A stretch of 64,000 nt of DNA. Source: Teredinibacter haidensis (GTDB lineage Bacteria > Pseudomonadota > Gammaproteobacteria > Pseudomonadales > Cellvibrionaceae). The DNA lies in NCBI RefSeq assembly GCF_014211975.1, contig NZ_CP060084.1:3855001-3919000 (forward strand), written 5' to 3'. Positions within the stretch are counted from its first letter, which is position 1. Every line of letters begins with the position of its first letter. A program made the translations under genes and the position numbers. A model generated the notes under the pieces. It made no database searches and was not told the origin of the DNA. It worked only from the letters and a program-made list of their open reading frames with translations. This document shows positions 56,588 to 64,000 of the stretch, in pieces.

Positions 56588-56848
56588 AGAATGATTGCCC
56601 AACAATGCCGCTGAAAAATGCGGCTTAACAATGCAAAACATAATACCGACCTTTTTCCGCCCCTTTAACCAAAGAGGCAGGCCCCCAACGCGTGGCCCCG
56701 CTAGCAACCGAGACTAGATAGGGCCCTTGTCCCGAGAAGTACAGAACTCCTGCTGTTTGATGTAAACATCGCTAACAAGCATAGTATGGGCCCTATTAAA
56801 CGCCTAAACTTACAGATGACGCTCAGCAACAGGATAAAAACGTAAACC

Positions 56849-57559
56849 ATGAAAAAACATATTCTTTATTCCCTTATGATGCTGCTCTCTGGTTGCGCCA
56901 GCATGAACAAAGATGAATGCCAGCTAGCCGATTGGCAAGCGGTGGGCTACCAACATGGTGCACGAGGGCAAAATGCCACCGCGTTTGAACAATACCAAAA
57001 AGATTGTTCAAAACATAAAATCAAAGCGGATTTTAACGCTTTCAAACACGGCCACCAACTCGGCCTAAACGACTACTGCACCCTCGAGGGCGGCGTAGCA
57101 AACGGCAGAGTCGGCGCAAACTATAACAATCAGTGCCCCAGCAATCGCTACCCCAACTTCGCGAAAGGTTACCGGTCCGGCTTGGTTCAATACTGCACGT
57201 ATGAGAGTGGCTATAATTTGGGCCAACAGGGTCAGTCTGCCAACAGCAATTGTCTTCAAGTGAAATCCGCTGATTTTGAGACGGGCCACGCAGATGGCTA
57301 TGCCAAGTTTGAAGTTAGTCAGGCCATAAATGAGCTTGAAAATGAGCTGCTTGCACTAAACGAAAAAATTCAAATGGCCGCTGATCATATCGCCGATGCC
57401 GAAGCCGTTATTGTTAGCGAGACCAGTGTTCCAGAAACACGCAAGCAAGCGCTGGAGGACATCAAGTACTACAAAAATGAACAGCATCAGCTGGATTACG
57501 AGTACCATAAAATTGAAAAGAAACTCTCTCGGCTACAAACTCGTTTAAACAGAATGTAG
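56849..57559 (+). CDS. DUF2799-like lipoprotein
   Basis: The product has 236 residues with a lipoprotein signal (LLSGC, lipidated Cys15). The N-terminal half carries repeated W-x-x-x-G-Y-x-x-G-x-x-G units (WQAVGYQHGARG, FKHGHQLGL, FAKGYRSGLVQYCT), the DUF2799 pattern. The C-terminal third is a coiled coil (ELENELLALNEKIQMAADHI ...). It probably sits in the periplasm or outer membrane. Confidence 0.85.
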   Translation: MKKHILYSLMMLLSGCASMNKDECQLADWQAVGYQHGARGQNATAFEQYQKDCSKHKIKADFNAFKHGHQLGLNDYCTLEGGVANGRVGANYNNQCPSNRYPNFAKGYRSGLVQYCTYESGYNLGQQGQSANSNCLQVKSADFETGHADGYAKFEVSQAINELENELLALNEKIQMAADHIADAEAVIVSETSVPETRKQALEDIKYYKNEQHQLDYEYHKIEKKLSRLQTRLNRM

Positions 57560-57689
57560 CGGGAATATACGATTTTAAGCTTTGTATCACGGTAGAATTC
57601 TATATATCTCTAGCGTTTAGAAAGTCTAGCTGTCAACTCGGATTTAATTGAGGTCTGTCCTGAACGGCACTTGAATGATTTGAGCGGTA

Positions 57690-57925
57690 GAGGCATTGTG
57701 CTAAACGGCAAAGAGGTGACCTCTACCGAGGCGTAGTATTTCAAGCACCGAGCCTGTTCCCCTGGCTAACCGCACGCGAAAATGTGATGCTAGGAGTTGA
57801 GCACGTTTACCCCCACGATTCCAGGCGGGATAGAAAGGATATTGTTGAATACTACCTTTCAAAAATGGGCTTAGTAGAAGCCCTGTATAAAAAAGCGACC
57901 GAACTATCCAACGCTAAAGCGGGGA
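57690..57925 (+). pseudogene. Nitrate-type ABC ATPase (NasD/NtrD) remnant
   Basis: Scattered frames read GRGIVLNGKEVTSTEA, stop, then LTARENVMLGVEHVYPHDSR and YYLSKMGLVEALYKKATELS, which match the middle of nitrate/taurine-type ABC ATPases between Walker A and the signature. The signature (LSGGM) is replaced by unrelated sequence after ELSN, and the N-terminus is lost. It is decayed. Confidence 0.65.
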
Positions 57926-58011
57926 AAATTAAGCGTTTTGTATCGCTCCATAAATTATTCCGAATTAAGAGCTACTCTAAAAGAGGCTCATCCTTAACAT
58001 TTCACACTCAC

Positions 58012-58814
58012 CTATTCAAAGGCCTTTACCGCCCGACTTACCGTAGCGTAACTTACACCATAAATCTTGCCGACTTGGGCTAAAGTGTAATGACCACTTA
58101 GGTAAGCTCTGGCCATACCTTCATTACGAGTATAATTTGAAACAAAATACGCTAATGGCTTCAAGGGTGCGAGCTTTTGCGGTTTAGGGGTATCATTCAG
58201 TGACTGGTCTTCACCTATCTTGCATTGGGGTTCTTCAACAAAATCGTCCGAGCCCAAATATACCTGGTTTTTCCCGTCTTTTATAAACGTCCTATATCCT
58301 TCAACAGAACGCTTTCGTTGTTTGCCAAAACCGGCTAAAACCCAATCTGTTGTCAAAGCTTTACAGGCTCACCGTAGCCAGCTGTCGCTCTATAGCTGCT
58401 CCACGGCCACTCATTGGCACTTCGAACCATCCTGGCACGCACTGGATTCAATACGATATACCGGCTTAATTCCAATAAATAGGCGTCTTTCTCAACCAAT
58501 ATAGCGTTATAACGCCCCTGAAAAACATGCGCTACGCGCTTATGAAAACGATTAAACGGCTGGGTATAGGTGTCATTAATATACTTCATGCCTTTTGACA
58601 AGGTGGCTGCCGGGGTTTCGATAAGTAGGAGGTAATGATTGTCCATCAGGCAGTATGCGCAACAAAGCCATTCATATCGCTGGCAAGCGTTTGCCAACAG
58701 GGAAAGAAAGGCTTGCCTATGCTCATCACATAGGAAGATATCGCTTTGAGCATTACCCCGAGCTGTAACGTGGTACAGCGCGCCTGCATATTCTATTCGT
58801 AGTGGCCATCCCAT
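58012..58814 (-). pseudogene. REP-associated tyrosine transposase (RAYT), frameshifted
   Basis: The first frame (58814-58353) gives RIEYAGALYHVTARGNAQSDIF, CAYCLMDNHYLLLIETP and NPVRARMV, a Y1 transposase of the REP type. The usual HYH of the HUH metal motif reads HYL, so the second His is lost. The C-terminal part (TDWVLAGFGKQRKRSVEGYR, VYLGSDDFVE) continues in the -1 frame from about 58356. Frameshift plus motif loss suggest an inactive gene. No flanking REP hairpins were identified. Confidence 0.8.
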
Positions 58815-58903
58815 AACTCCCCCCTATTTTTGGGGCGGGCAAAAGGCAAGACCTGACCCCATTTATTACTTTATTTCCCCCACTAGCAATTGGAATAAGG
58901 CAG

Positions 58904-59668
58904 CTATTCATCAGCTGTCAGCTGCTTTACCATTGATTCGTGATTATTTAAGAAGTACTTTGTTACGGTGTAATGTTCTGTTTCTTCATATTTGATTTCA
59001 TTCATTTCACCATCATCAAGTGAAATAATCTTTGAATCTTGATACGCCATTAATATTGGTGAATGGGTTGCAATAATGAATTGTGAACCATCAGCTATAA
59101 GTTGGTGCATTCTTGCAAGCATTGCCATTTGGCGTGTAGGCGATAATGCAGCTTCAGGTTCGTCCAGTATGTATAAGCCTTGACCACCAAACCGATTCAT
59201 CATTAGCGCAAAAAAAGATTCACCATGTGACTGTTCGTGCAATGAAACACCACCATATGAATTGATAATTGGTGGACCGCCCGGACCTTCATCTAATTTG
59301 TCTATTTCTGTCGCGACGTTATAAAAACTTTCTGCACGTAAAAAGAAACCATCTTTCGGTCGTTGGTAAGACCGGGATAATCGAAGGTATTTCCATAGTG
59401 CTGAATGTGAAGTTCTTGTTGAAAAAGAAAAGTTCTTTGTTCCGCCTTCTGCATTAAACCCCCATGCGATAGCTAGTGCTTCAAGAAAAGTAGATTTTCC
59501 TGTGCCGTTTTCTCCGACAAAAAAAGTGACTCGGGGATGAAATTCAATGTCGTCGAAACACTGCATCATTGGAAGTGTTAATGGAAACTCTTCAAAATCT
59601 TCTATTTTTTCTTTTACCAACTTCGCGGAATGAACAAATTGGGGGTTACTGGAAGATACCACTTTCAA
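58904..59668 (-). CDS. AAA/ABC-type ATPase with Rad50-like layout
   Basis: The product has 254 residues: Walker A FFVGENGTGKSTFLEAL near 50-66, LHEQSHGESFF as the signature-like motif, and YILDEPEAALSP as Walker B followed by FIIATHSPIL (the switch His). This is the short ATPase (AAA_15/AAA_21) group, often in defence or mobile regions. It lacks an obvious nuclease partner: upstream is the small protein gene at 59724, downstream the dead transposase. The function is not known. Confidence 0.85.
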   Translation of the reverse strand: MKVVSSSNPQFVHSAKLVKEKIEDFEEFPLTLPMMQCFDDIEFHPRVTFFVGENGTGKSTFLEALAIAWGFNAEGGTKNFSFSTRTSHSALWKYLRLSRSYQRPKDGFFLRAESFYNVATEIDKLDEGPGGPPIINSYGGVSLHEQSHGESFFALMMNRFGGQGLYILDEPEAALSPTRQMAMLARMHQLIADGSQFIIATHSPILMAYQDSKIISLDDGEMNEIKYEETEHYTVTKYFLNNHESMVKQLTADE

Positions 59669-59723
59669 AACATCCCTAATAAATACATAACCTTAAATCC
59701 CCTAGCTTAGATGACTAGCTGCC

Positions 59724-59954
59724 TTATTCCAATTGGTCAGGCTTCAGTTCTGGATGTTCATCGAATATTGGATTCATAATATCCAGCAACATATTCCCCA
59801 TCAGCTTCCCAACTGAACGGCGATAAGCATCTAATTCATCTTTTGAACAATGGTCTTGCACCAGTGTAACCGATTGGTTGAGTCTGTCACCAAATTCAAC
59901 CATCAGGTCAATAACTTCAGTAGCTACTTGTTTTTTCATGTCATTTGCATTCAT
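59724..59954 (-). CDS. Small acidic protein after the RHS tail, candidate immunity protein
   Basis: The product has 76 residues, helical and acidic (VIDLMVEFGDRLNQSVTLVQ, then SVGKLMGNMLLDIMNPIFDE). Its ATG overlaps the end of the RHS fragment by 14 bases, the position of RHS immunity genes. I do not recognise a named family; immunity is inferred from position and size. Confidence 0.6.
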   Translation of the reverse strand: MNANDMKKQVATEVIDLMVEFGDRLNQSVTLVQDHCSKDELDAYRRSVGKLMGNMLLDIMNPIFDEHPELKPDQLE

Positions 59955-60750
59955 CAGGTTCTTCCATACAGCGATTCACGCAGTTCCAGAAAGAAAACCC
60001 ATTATCATTGGTTGGTAACGCTGAATCAGAACAGCATTCAATACAACGATCCTTCTTGGATTGCTGACTATCATCACTGCTGTCATCAGTCGTATCATCA
60101 TTCAAAGCGTCATATAACAGTGAACCAAGGGTAGCACCAGTGACAGCTTGAATACCGTAATTTATTCCCGCACCAATTCGACCACCAACCCAAAATGCCC
60201 CACGTGCTGCATGAACTGCTGATTCACCGTTAGGGTCATAGTAATTTATAGGATTACCATGCACATAAGCGTAGGTATTCGGTCCATCATTTAACCCTGT
60301 AGGATCACTTTGTATATACCTACCCAAGCTCGGATCATAATCCCTAAAGTAGTTGTAGTGCAGCCCACTCTCCCCATCAAAATACTGTCCTGGAAATCGT
60401 AGATTGATTTTTGTGAGATTAGTATCGTTATCCGGGTCTTCATTCGCCAGTCCTACTCCAAAAACATCACTATTCCATTCCCACACTTTAGTTTGGCTTT
60501 GGCTCGTCGCCAATCGTGGCGTGTTTAAATGATCCGCGTGTATGAAAATGGTGTCTGTGGCTTGGAATGTGTTGTTGCTGTAGGTGTCTGTGACCTGTGC
60601 GATGGGCAATGAACCGATCCACACGTAGTGGGCAATTTTTGTGACATTGCCGCTGCTGTCCTTTTGCGTTTCAGCAATGAGTTGTCCGCTCAGATCGTAG
60701 TGGTAAATTGTAGTGTTTTGAATTTCCCCCGCATTGTAATAAAGGCCCCC
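59941..60750 (-). pseudogene. RHS C-terminal fragment with Cys-rich tail
   Basis: The frame runs from about 60750 (LYYNAGEIQNTTIYHYDLSG) through FIHADHLNTPRLATS and the RHS core DPSLGRYIQSDPTGLNDGPN, then YDPNGE, where toxic tails begin. The tail has a Gly-rich segment and Cys-rich end (DRCIECCSDSALPT, FWNCVNRCMEEPDEC). Its N-terminal part is missing, cut off by IS200/IS605-type sequence. It is a displaced tip cassette without its carrier. Confidence 0.85.
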
Positions 60751-60754
60751 TGAG

Positions 60755-60805
60755 CAAGCCCTTCTGCTACGCCGAACTCACTTCGTGAACGGGGTATTTT
60801 CAGAA
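60755..60805 (-). repeat. IS200/IS605-type end, left copy
   Basis: CAAGCCCTTCTGCTACGCC (60755-60773) joins a small hairpin around ACTTCGT and GGGGTATT. A similar end lies at 61888-61929 in the opposite direction. Both border RHS sequence directly. Confidence 0.6.
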
Positions 60806-61055
60806 TAGTACCAACTGATGATATTCGTGCACTTTCGTATACGCTTTTCCTTGGCTTTTCACATAACTCGCCATCATATTTTCATCCCCATGCTTACCTA
60901 CCGTACTTGCAAAATAGCCATCCGACCTGAACTCCCCCCCAAAGCAGCTTCTTAACATGCGGGCATTTCTTAAACACCTCTCTCGCACTAAGACTTTTTA
61001 TAAGTCTTACGAATTTCGTAACGCTATATTTCGGAACTGATTGAACCAGATGCAT
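60800..61055 (-). pseudogene. IS200/IS605 transposase (TnpA) remnant
   Basis: From 61055 the frame reads MHLVQSVPKYSVTKFVRLIK, then SAREVFKKCPHVKKLLWGG; a frameshift follows, and it continues as EFRSDGYFASTVGKHGDENM and SYVKSQGKAY (with the likely catalytic Tyr). This is the second half of TnpA. The N-terminal half with the HUH motif is replaced by repeats of an IS21-like end. Confidence 0.82.
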
Positions 61056-61068
61056 ATTTTTGCCCACC

Positions 61069-61395
61069 GTGAACACCCATTTTTCCCAATCGTGAACACC
61101 TAATTTTCTCAACTGTGAACACCGAATTTTGTCCAATCGTGAACACTTTTTCCGCTAGGCAAAATTTGGTGTTCAGCTTCGCAAAATTTTTCAGCGATAG
61201 AAATACCCACCCTAAATACCTCTTGCAGGCTGAGGCTTCGAACGTAAGCTCCGCTCCTTTTGTCTAGCGATTAGCCACGGGGAGCACTCATGACAACCAA
61301 GAGGGTCACTATGATCAAACTCAAAGAAATCCTGCGCCTGAAATTCGAAGCGCAGCTCTCCCTGCGGCAGATTGCGCTGTGCTTAAGCCTGTTTC
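61069..61395 (+). mobile_element. IS21-family left end with istA 5' fragment
   Basis: Four GTGAACAC repeats (61069, 61092, 61115, 61139) at 23-24 base steps suit the multiple terminal repeats of IS21 elements. Downstream, ATG 61290 (GGGGAG before it) opens istA: MTTKRVTMIKLKEILRLKFE, then LSLRQIALCLSL, after which homology stops at the globin duplication. The rest of istA and istB is absent. Confidence 0.78.
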
Positions 61396-61397
61396 GA

Positions 61398-61879
61398 TTG
61401 GCTCTCTCAGGCGCTACACACGGCGCGTATTCTTTCTGCTGGAACCTTTAGTTGCTCGATTAAATAGACTTTAAAAGACTCTTTGTAGGGTTGTTGTTCT
61501 GCGGCCTTTTGCATGCATAAAATCCAGGCATCCCTTTCCGCGGTTCCAATAGGCAGATGCCTGTGGGCCGAGGGAATTATGATACTACCGAAATGTTCGG
61601 AGTATAATTTTGGCCCGCCCAACCAGCCCGATAAAAAGTACGTAAGCTTTTTTCTTGAGGCTGTAAGATCACTCGGGTGCATACTGAGAATGATTTTAGC
61701 TTCTGGAAGGGTTTCCATAAAACCATAGAACGAATCGACAAGCCTGGTGAGGCCGGGTAGCTCGCCCGCTGCTCTATATGAGGTTTGTCCTATGCCATAT
61801 TCTACTGTGTTAGAGCTCATGTCAGGTCCTATGTTTGTACAATGAATAACGGCCGATTGACGCCGTTACAGGGTTAAAT
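61398..61879 (-). repeat. 482-bp segmental duplication, copy 2 (globin)
   Basis: Inverted copy of 14354-14835, equal in length. It abuts the istA fragment on one side and an IS200/IS605-type end on the other. Confidence 0.9.
61407..61820 (-). CDS. Group II truncated hemoglobin, copy 2
   Basis: The product has 137 residues and differs from copy 1 by a single residue (Gly for Ser in VDSFYGFMETLP). The heme-contact motifs AHRHLPIG and DAWILCM and the ribosome site AGGA are kept, so it may be expressed if a promoter lies in the copied 60-base leader. Its context differs fully: it is wedged between IS and RHS remnants. Confidence 0.9.
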   Translation of the reverse strand: MSSNTVEYGIGQTSYRAAGELPGLTRLVDSFYGFMETLPEAKIILSMHPSDLTASRKKLTYFLSGWLGGPKLYSEHFGSIIIPSAHRHLPIGTAERDAWILCMQKAAEQQPYKESFKVYLIEQLKVPAERIRAVCSA

Positions 61880-61887
61880 CTCTTAGG

Positions 61888-61929
61888 GTTATATTCCCCG
61901 CCGCTTGCGGCGTAAAGCAGAAGGGCTTG
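61888..61929 (+). repeat. IS200/IS605-type end, right copy
   Basis: TATTCCCCGCCGCTTGCGGC (hairpin CGCCGC-TT-GCGGCG) then GTAAAGCAGAAGGGCTTG. It mirrors the left copy at 60755-60805. Confidence 0.55.
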
Positions 61930-63851
61930 CCCCGGGGATCCTTATTATGACGGTTATGATCGCCAGAACCGCTGGTATTTTCCTTCGAAGATAAAAGGCC
62001 GTCTCGCGTATTCAACCATGGATTATGAGGAGTATGGTTACGACGATAACGACAATCGAGATTACTACCGGCGACGTAATGGTGATGTACTTACCTTTAA
62101 GTACGATGCACTTAACCGCATGGTCGAAAAGAGTGTTCCCGAAAACCCCGGTGTGGATGCCAGTCATACTCGCGACGTGTGTTATCGCTATAACAACGCA
62201 GGTCTAATGACTGCGACGTTGTTTGACTCATATCCTGGTAACGCGAGCCAGTGTGCCGGTGAAGGCATCACCCAGAACTACAATGTTTTGGGCCATATGA
62301 AATATTCGACCATCAACCTCGATAGCGTATCTCGCACATTAACGTATACCCATAATGACAATGGTTTTCGCGTCAACGTTACTCATCCTGATGGCCAGCC
62401 CTTCAGCTATGTGCCCGATAACCTTAGCCGCCTAACCCATAGCAGCGCTGGCCAGCTACGGTTATAAAGCGGAAGGGTATCTCGACAATCTCAGTGGAGG
62501 CGTTACTACCCGCTACGGTTACGACGGCATTGGACGAATAGATTCTTTGGCGCACGACCTGGGTGGCAGCAGTTACGACAACACCTATGGGTATAGCTAC
62601 ATCCCCTCGTCGCAAATCAGCCAGCTCACCACCTCCAACACGGCTTATGCACCGATAGCGTCACAACAAAACAAAACCTATGTGGCCAATGGTTTAAATC
62701 AGTACACCGACGTCTCGGGAGCAATTCATCGCTATGATGACAACGGCAACCTGATCGATGACGGGCAGACCGTATATACCTTTGATCAGGAAAACCGATT
62801 AGTCAAAGCCGCTGTTAAAAACGGCGGCGCACTCAAGGCCGAACTTTGGTACGATCCCCTGGGCAGGCTTTATAAAGTACAGGGCCCGTCAGCCACGACT
62901 CAGTTTTTATATGACGGCGATGAACTTGTCGCAGAATTTAATAACACCAGCACCACCGTACAACAGCGTTATGTACATGGCATCTCAATAGATGATCCAG
63001 TTGCCTGGTTTCAAGGTAACTTAGTCACCGAAAGCAACAAGCGCCATCTAAGGGCCAATCACCAGGGTAGCATCGTTGCGGTTACAGATAATAACGGTAA
63101 CAAACTCCAAATTCCCAGATACGACAGTTGGGGCAACCCAGAATCGACACCACCCGTACGCTTTGGGTACACTGGCCAAGCTTGGATACCGGAGTTAGGT
63201 CTTTGGCATTATAAAGCCCGGATGTATTCGCCTAGCTTAGGCAGGTTCTTGCAAACCGATCCGATTGGGTATGAGGATCAGATGAATCTTTATGCTTATG
63301 TGGGGAATGATCCGATGAATATGGTCGATCCTACTGGAGAGACGTGTGAGTCGTCAGATGGAGCTACAACCTGTGCACCTGAAGAAAGCTCACAAGATGA
63401 GGATGACTCGTGTGAAGATGAAGATAAGCCGGAGGAAGAGGTTGTTGTTACAGGTCATAGGCCAGACAAGACTAAAGTTGATTTCTCGATTTCATTTTCT
63501 GGTGATGGGCAAAATTCATCGGGTGATAGCTCAAGCAACAAGAACTGTGTAGCAAACTGCTTGCAAAATAATTATGGCCAACTCTATACGGTTGCAAATT
63601 ATTTTAACCCCATAGGGGCGCTTTCTATAAGCAGTCAAGTCGTATCTGAATCAGTCACATCTTATTCGAAGCCTCGTGTAACGAGGAATTTATATACCCA
63701 TGGTAGTTCAACTTTTGCAACTGGTGTTCGTCAAGCGGCTAGCTTACGGACTTTGGGTCAGCTAAATGTTGCTGGGGCGGTGGCTGCGTCGTTCGCGCTG
63801 CCTTTTACAGGTACAGCTCAAATTGTTTGCAACATGAGATGTAGTAAATAA
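61928..63851 (+). pseudogene. RHS-repeat protein fragment with variable C-terminal tail, frameshifted
   Basis: Open from about 61934 (YYDGYDRQNRW) through YD repeats (FKYDALNRMVEKS, YTHNDNGFRVNV), a frameshift near 62445, then YGYKAEGYLDNLSGG, YDDNGNLIDDG and the RHS core LGLWHYKARMYSPSLGRFLQ, TDPIGYEDQ and DPMNMVDPTGE. After the core comes a tail with an acidic stretch, EEVVVTGHRP, two Cys near NKNCVANC and a hydrophobic end. The tail may be a toxin. The N-terminal carrier is missing. The intact part 62547-63851 (434 residues) could be translated alone only by re-initiation. Confidence 0.82.
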
Positions 63852-64000
63852 TGAATATTAAACTACTTTTTATCAGGTTTTTGGCTGGTGTTCTTGGAAC
63901 CTTTATGATTTTTTCTGGTTGTTATCTAGCGCTATCAGATGTGCCGAAAGGATTTTTCGAGTGGTCTGGTTATTTAGGTGGCTTGATGCTTGGTATTGTT
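63851..64000 (+). CDS. Membrane protein downstream of RHS tail, candidate immunity (partial)
   Basis: The ATG overlaps the RHS stop by one base (TAATG), so translation is probably coupled. The visible 50 residues show two membrane helices (LLFIRFLAGVLGTFMIFSG and WSGYLGGLMLGIV). Position after an RHS tail suggests an immunity protein. The gene runs off the window. Confidence 0.6.
   Translation, partial: MNIKLLFIRFLAGVLGTFMIFSGCYLALSDVPKGFFEWSGYLGGLMLGIV

Noticed and set aside
58340..58360. CTTTGAC at the split of the REP transposase gene looks like the prfB programmed frameshift site.
   Set aside because: The prfB site gives a +1 shift, but the continuing transposase frame is -1 (TTG ACA ACA), so the mechanism would give the wrong frame. 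A simple indel fits better.
61513..61728. Antisense frames in both globin copies (71 codons).
   Set aside because: Present in both only because the DNA is duplicated; no ribosome site or protein features.

Overview
The window looks like a chromosome segment of a Gram-negative, probably marine, gammaproteobacterium. This is inferred from outer-membrane barrel genes, a TonB-dependent receptor, DsbB, a long-Q-loop cytochrome bd, DUF1302/DUF1329 genes and several sigma-54 promoters; the genus cannot be fixed from the sequence alone. No rRNA, tRNA or CRISPR array was seen.

Layout. 1-3000: end of a MipA/OmpV-like gene and a TonB-dependent receptor. 3100-14200: a respiratory/stress locus. A leftward operon carries a TehA/SLAC1-like channel, cydA, cydB, a 35-aa cydX, cydD, cydC, a small CxxC AhpD-like protein and a Cys-rich zinc-ribbon protein. 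To its right lie a Tll0287-like heme protein, a PAS/sigma-54 activator and a persulfide-dioxygenase-like metallo-beta-lactamase protein with a damaged metal site. Three -24/-12 promoters and two shared operator-like regions suggest one activator runs the whole locus. 14350-26500: a group II truncated globin (copy 1), a sulfotransferase and a 3486-aa repeat-rich surface protein. 26500-31700: sparse accessory DNA with small or hypothetical genes and a dead IS4-type transposase. 31800-38100: a DUF1302-DUF1329-GGDEF/EAL operon. 38500-48700: small genes, isochorismatase-like, SIMPL and RDD proteins, a broken outer-membrane barrel gene, a TetR/metallo-beta-lactamase divergent pair, and a DUF4785-like plus alpha/beta-hydrolase pair.

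48700-56600: a second sigma-54 locus that closely resembles the 'orange protein' (ORP) cluster known from anaerobes. Leftward: a dinitrogenase-cofactor (DNC/NifX-like) protein, a membrane protein, two MinD/Mrp ATPases with ferredoxin insertions, a metallo-beta-lactamase protein and a thioesterase. Rightward: a PAS/sigma-54 activator, two more DNC proteins, a DsbB-like protein and a second copy of the Cys-rich zinc ribbon. The zinc-ribbon paralogues tie this locus to the cytochrome bd locus.

56800-64000: decaying mobile DNA. It holds a DUF2799-like lipoprotein, an ABC ATPase remnant, a frameshifted REP-type transposase, an AAA ATPase, two RHS C-terminal fragments facing opposite ways with candidate immunity genes, nested IS200/IS605 and IS21 remnants, and a second, inverted, nearly identical copy of the globin gene.
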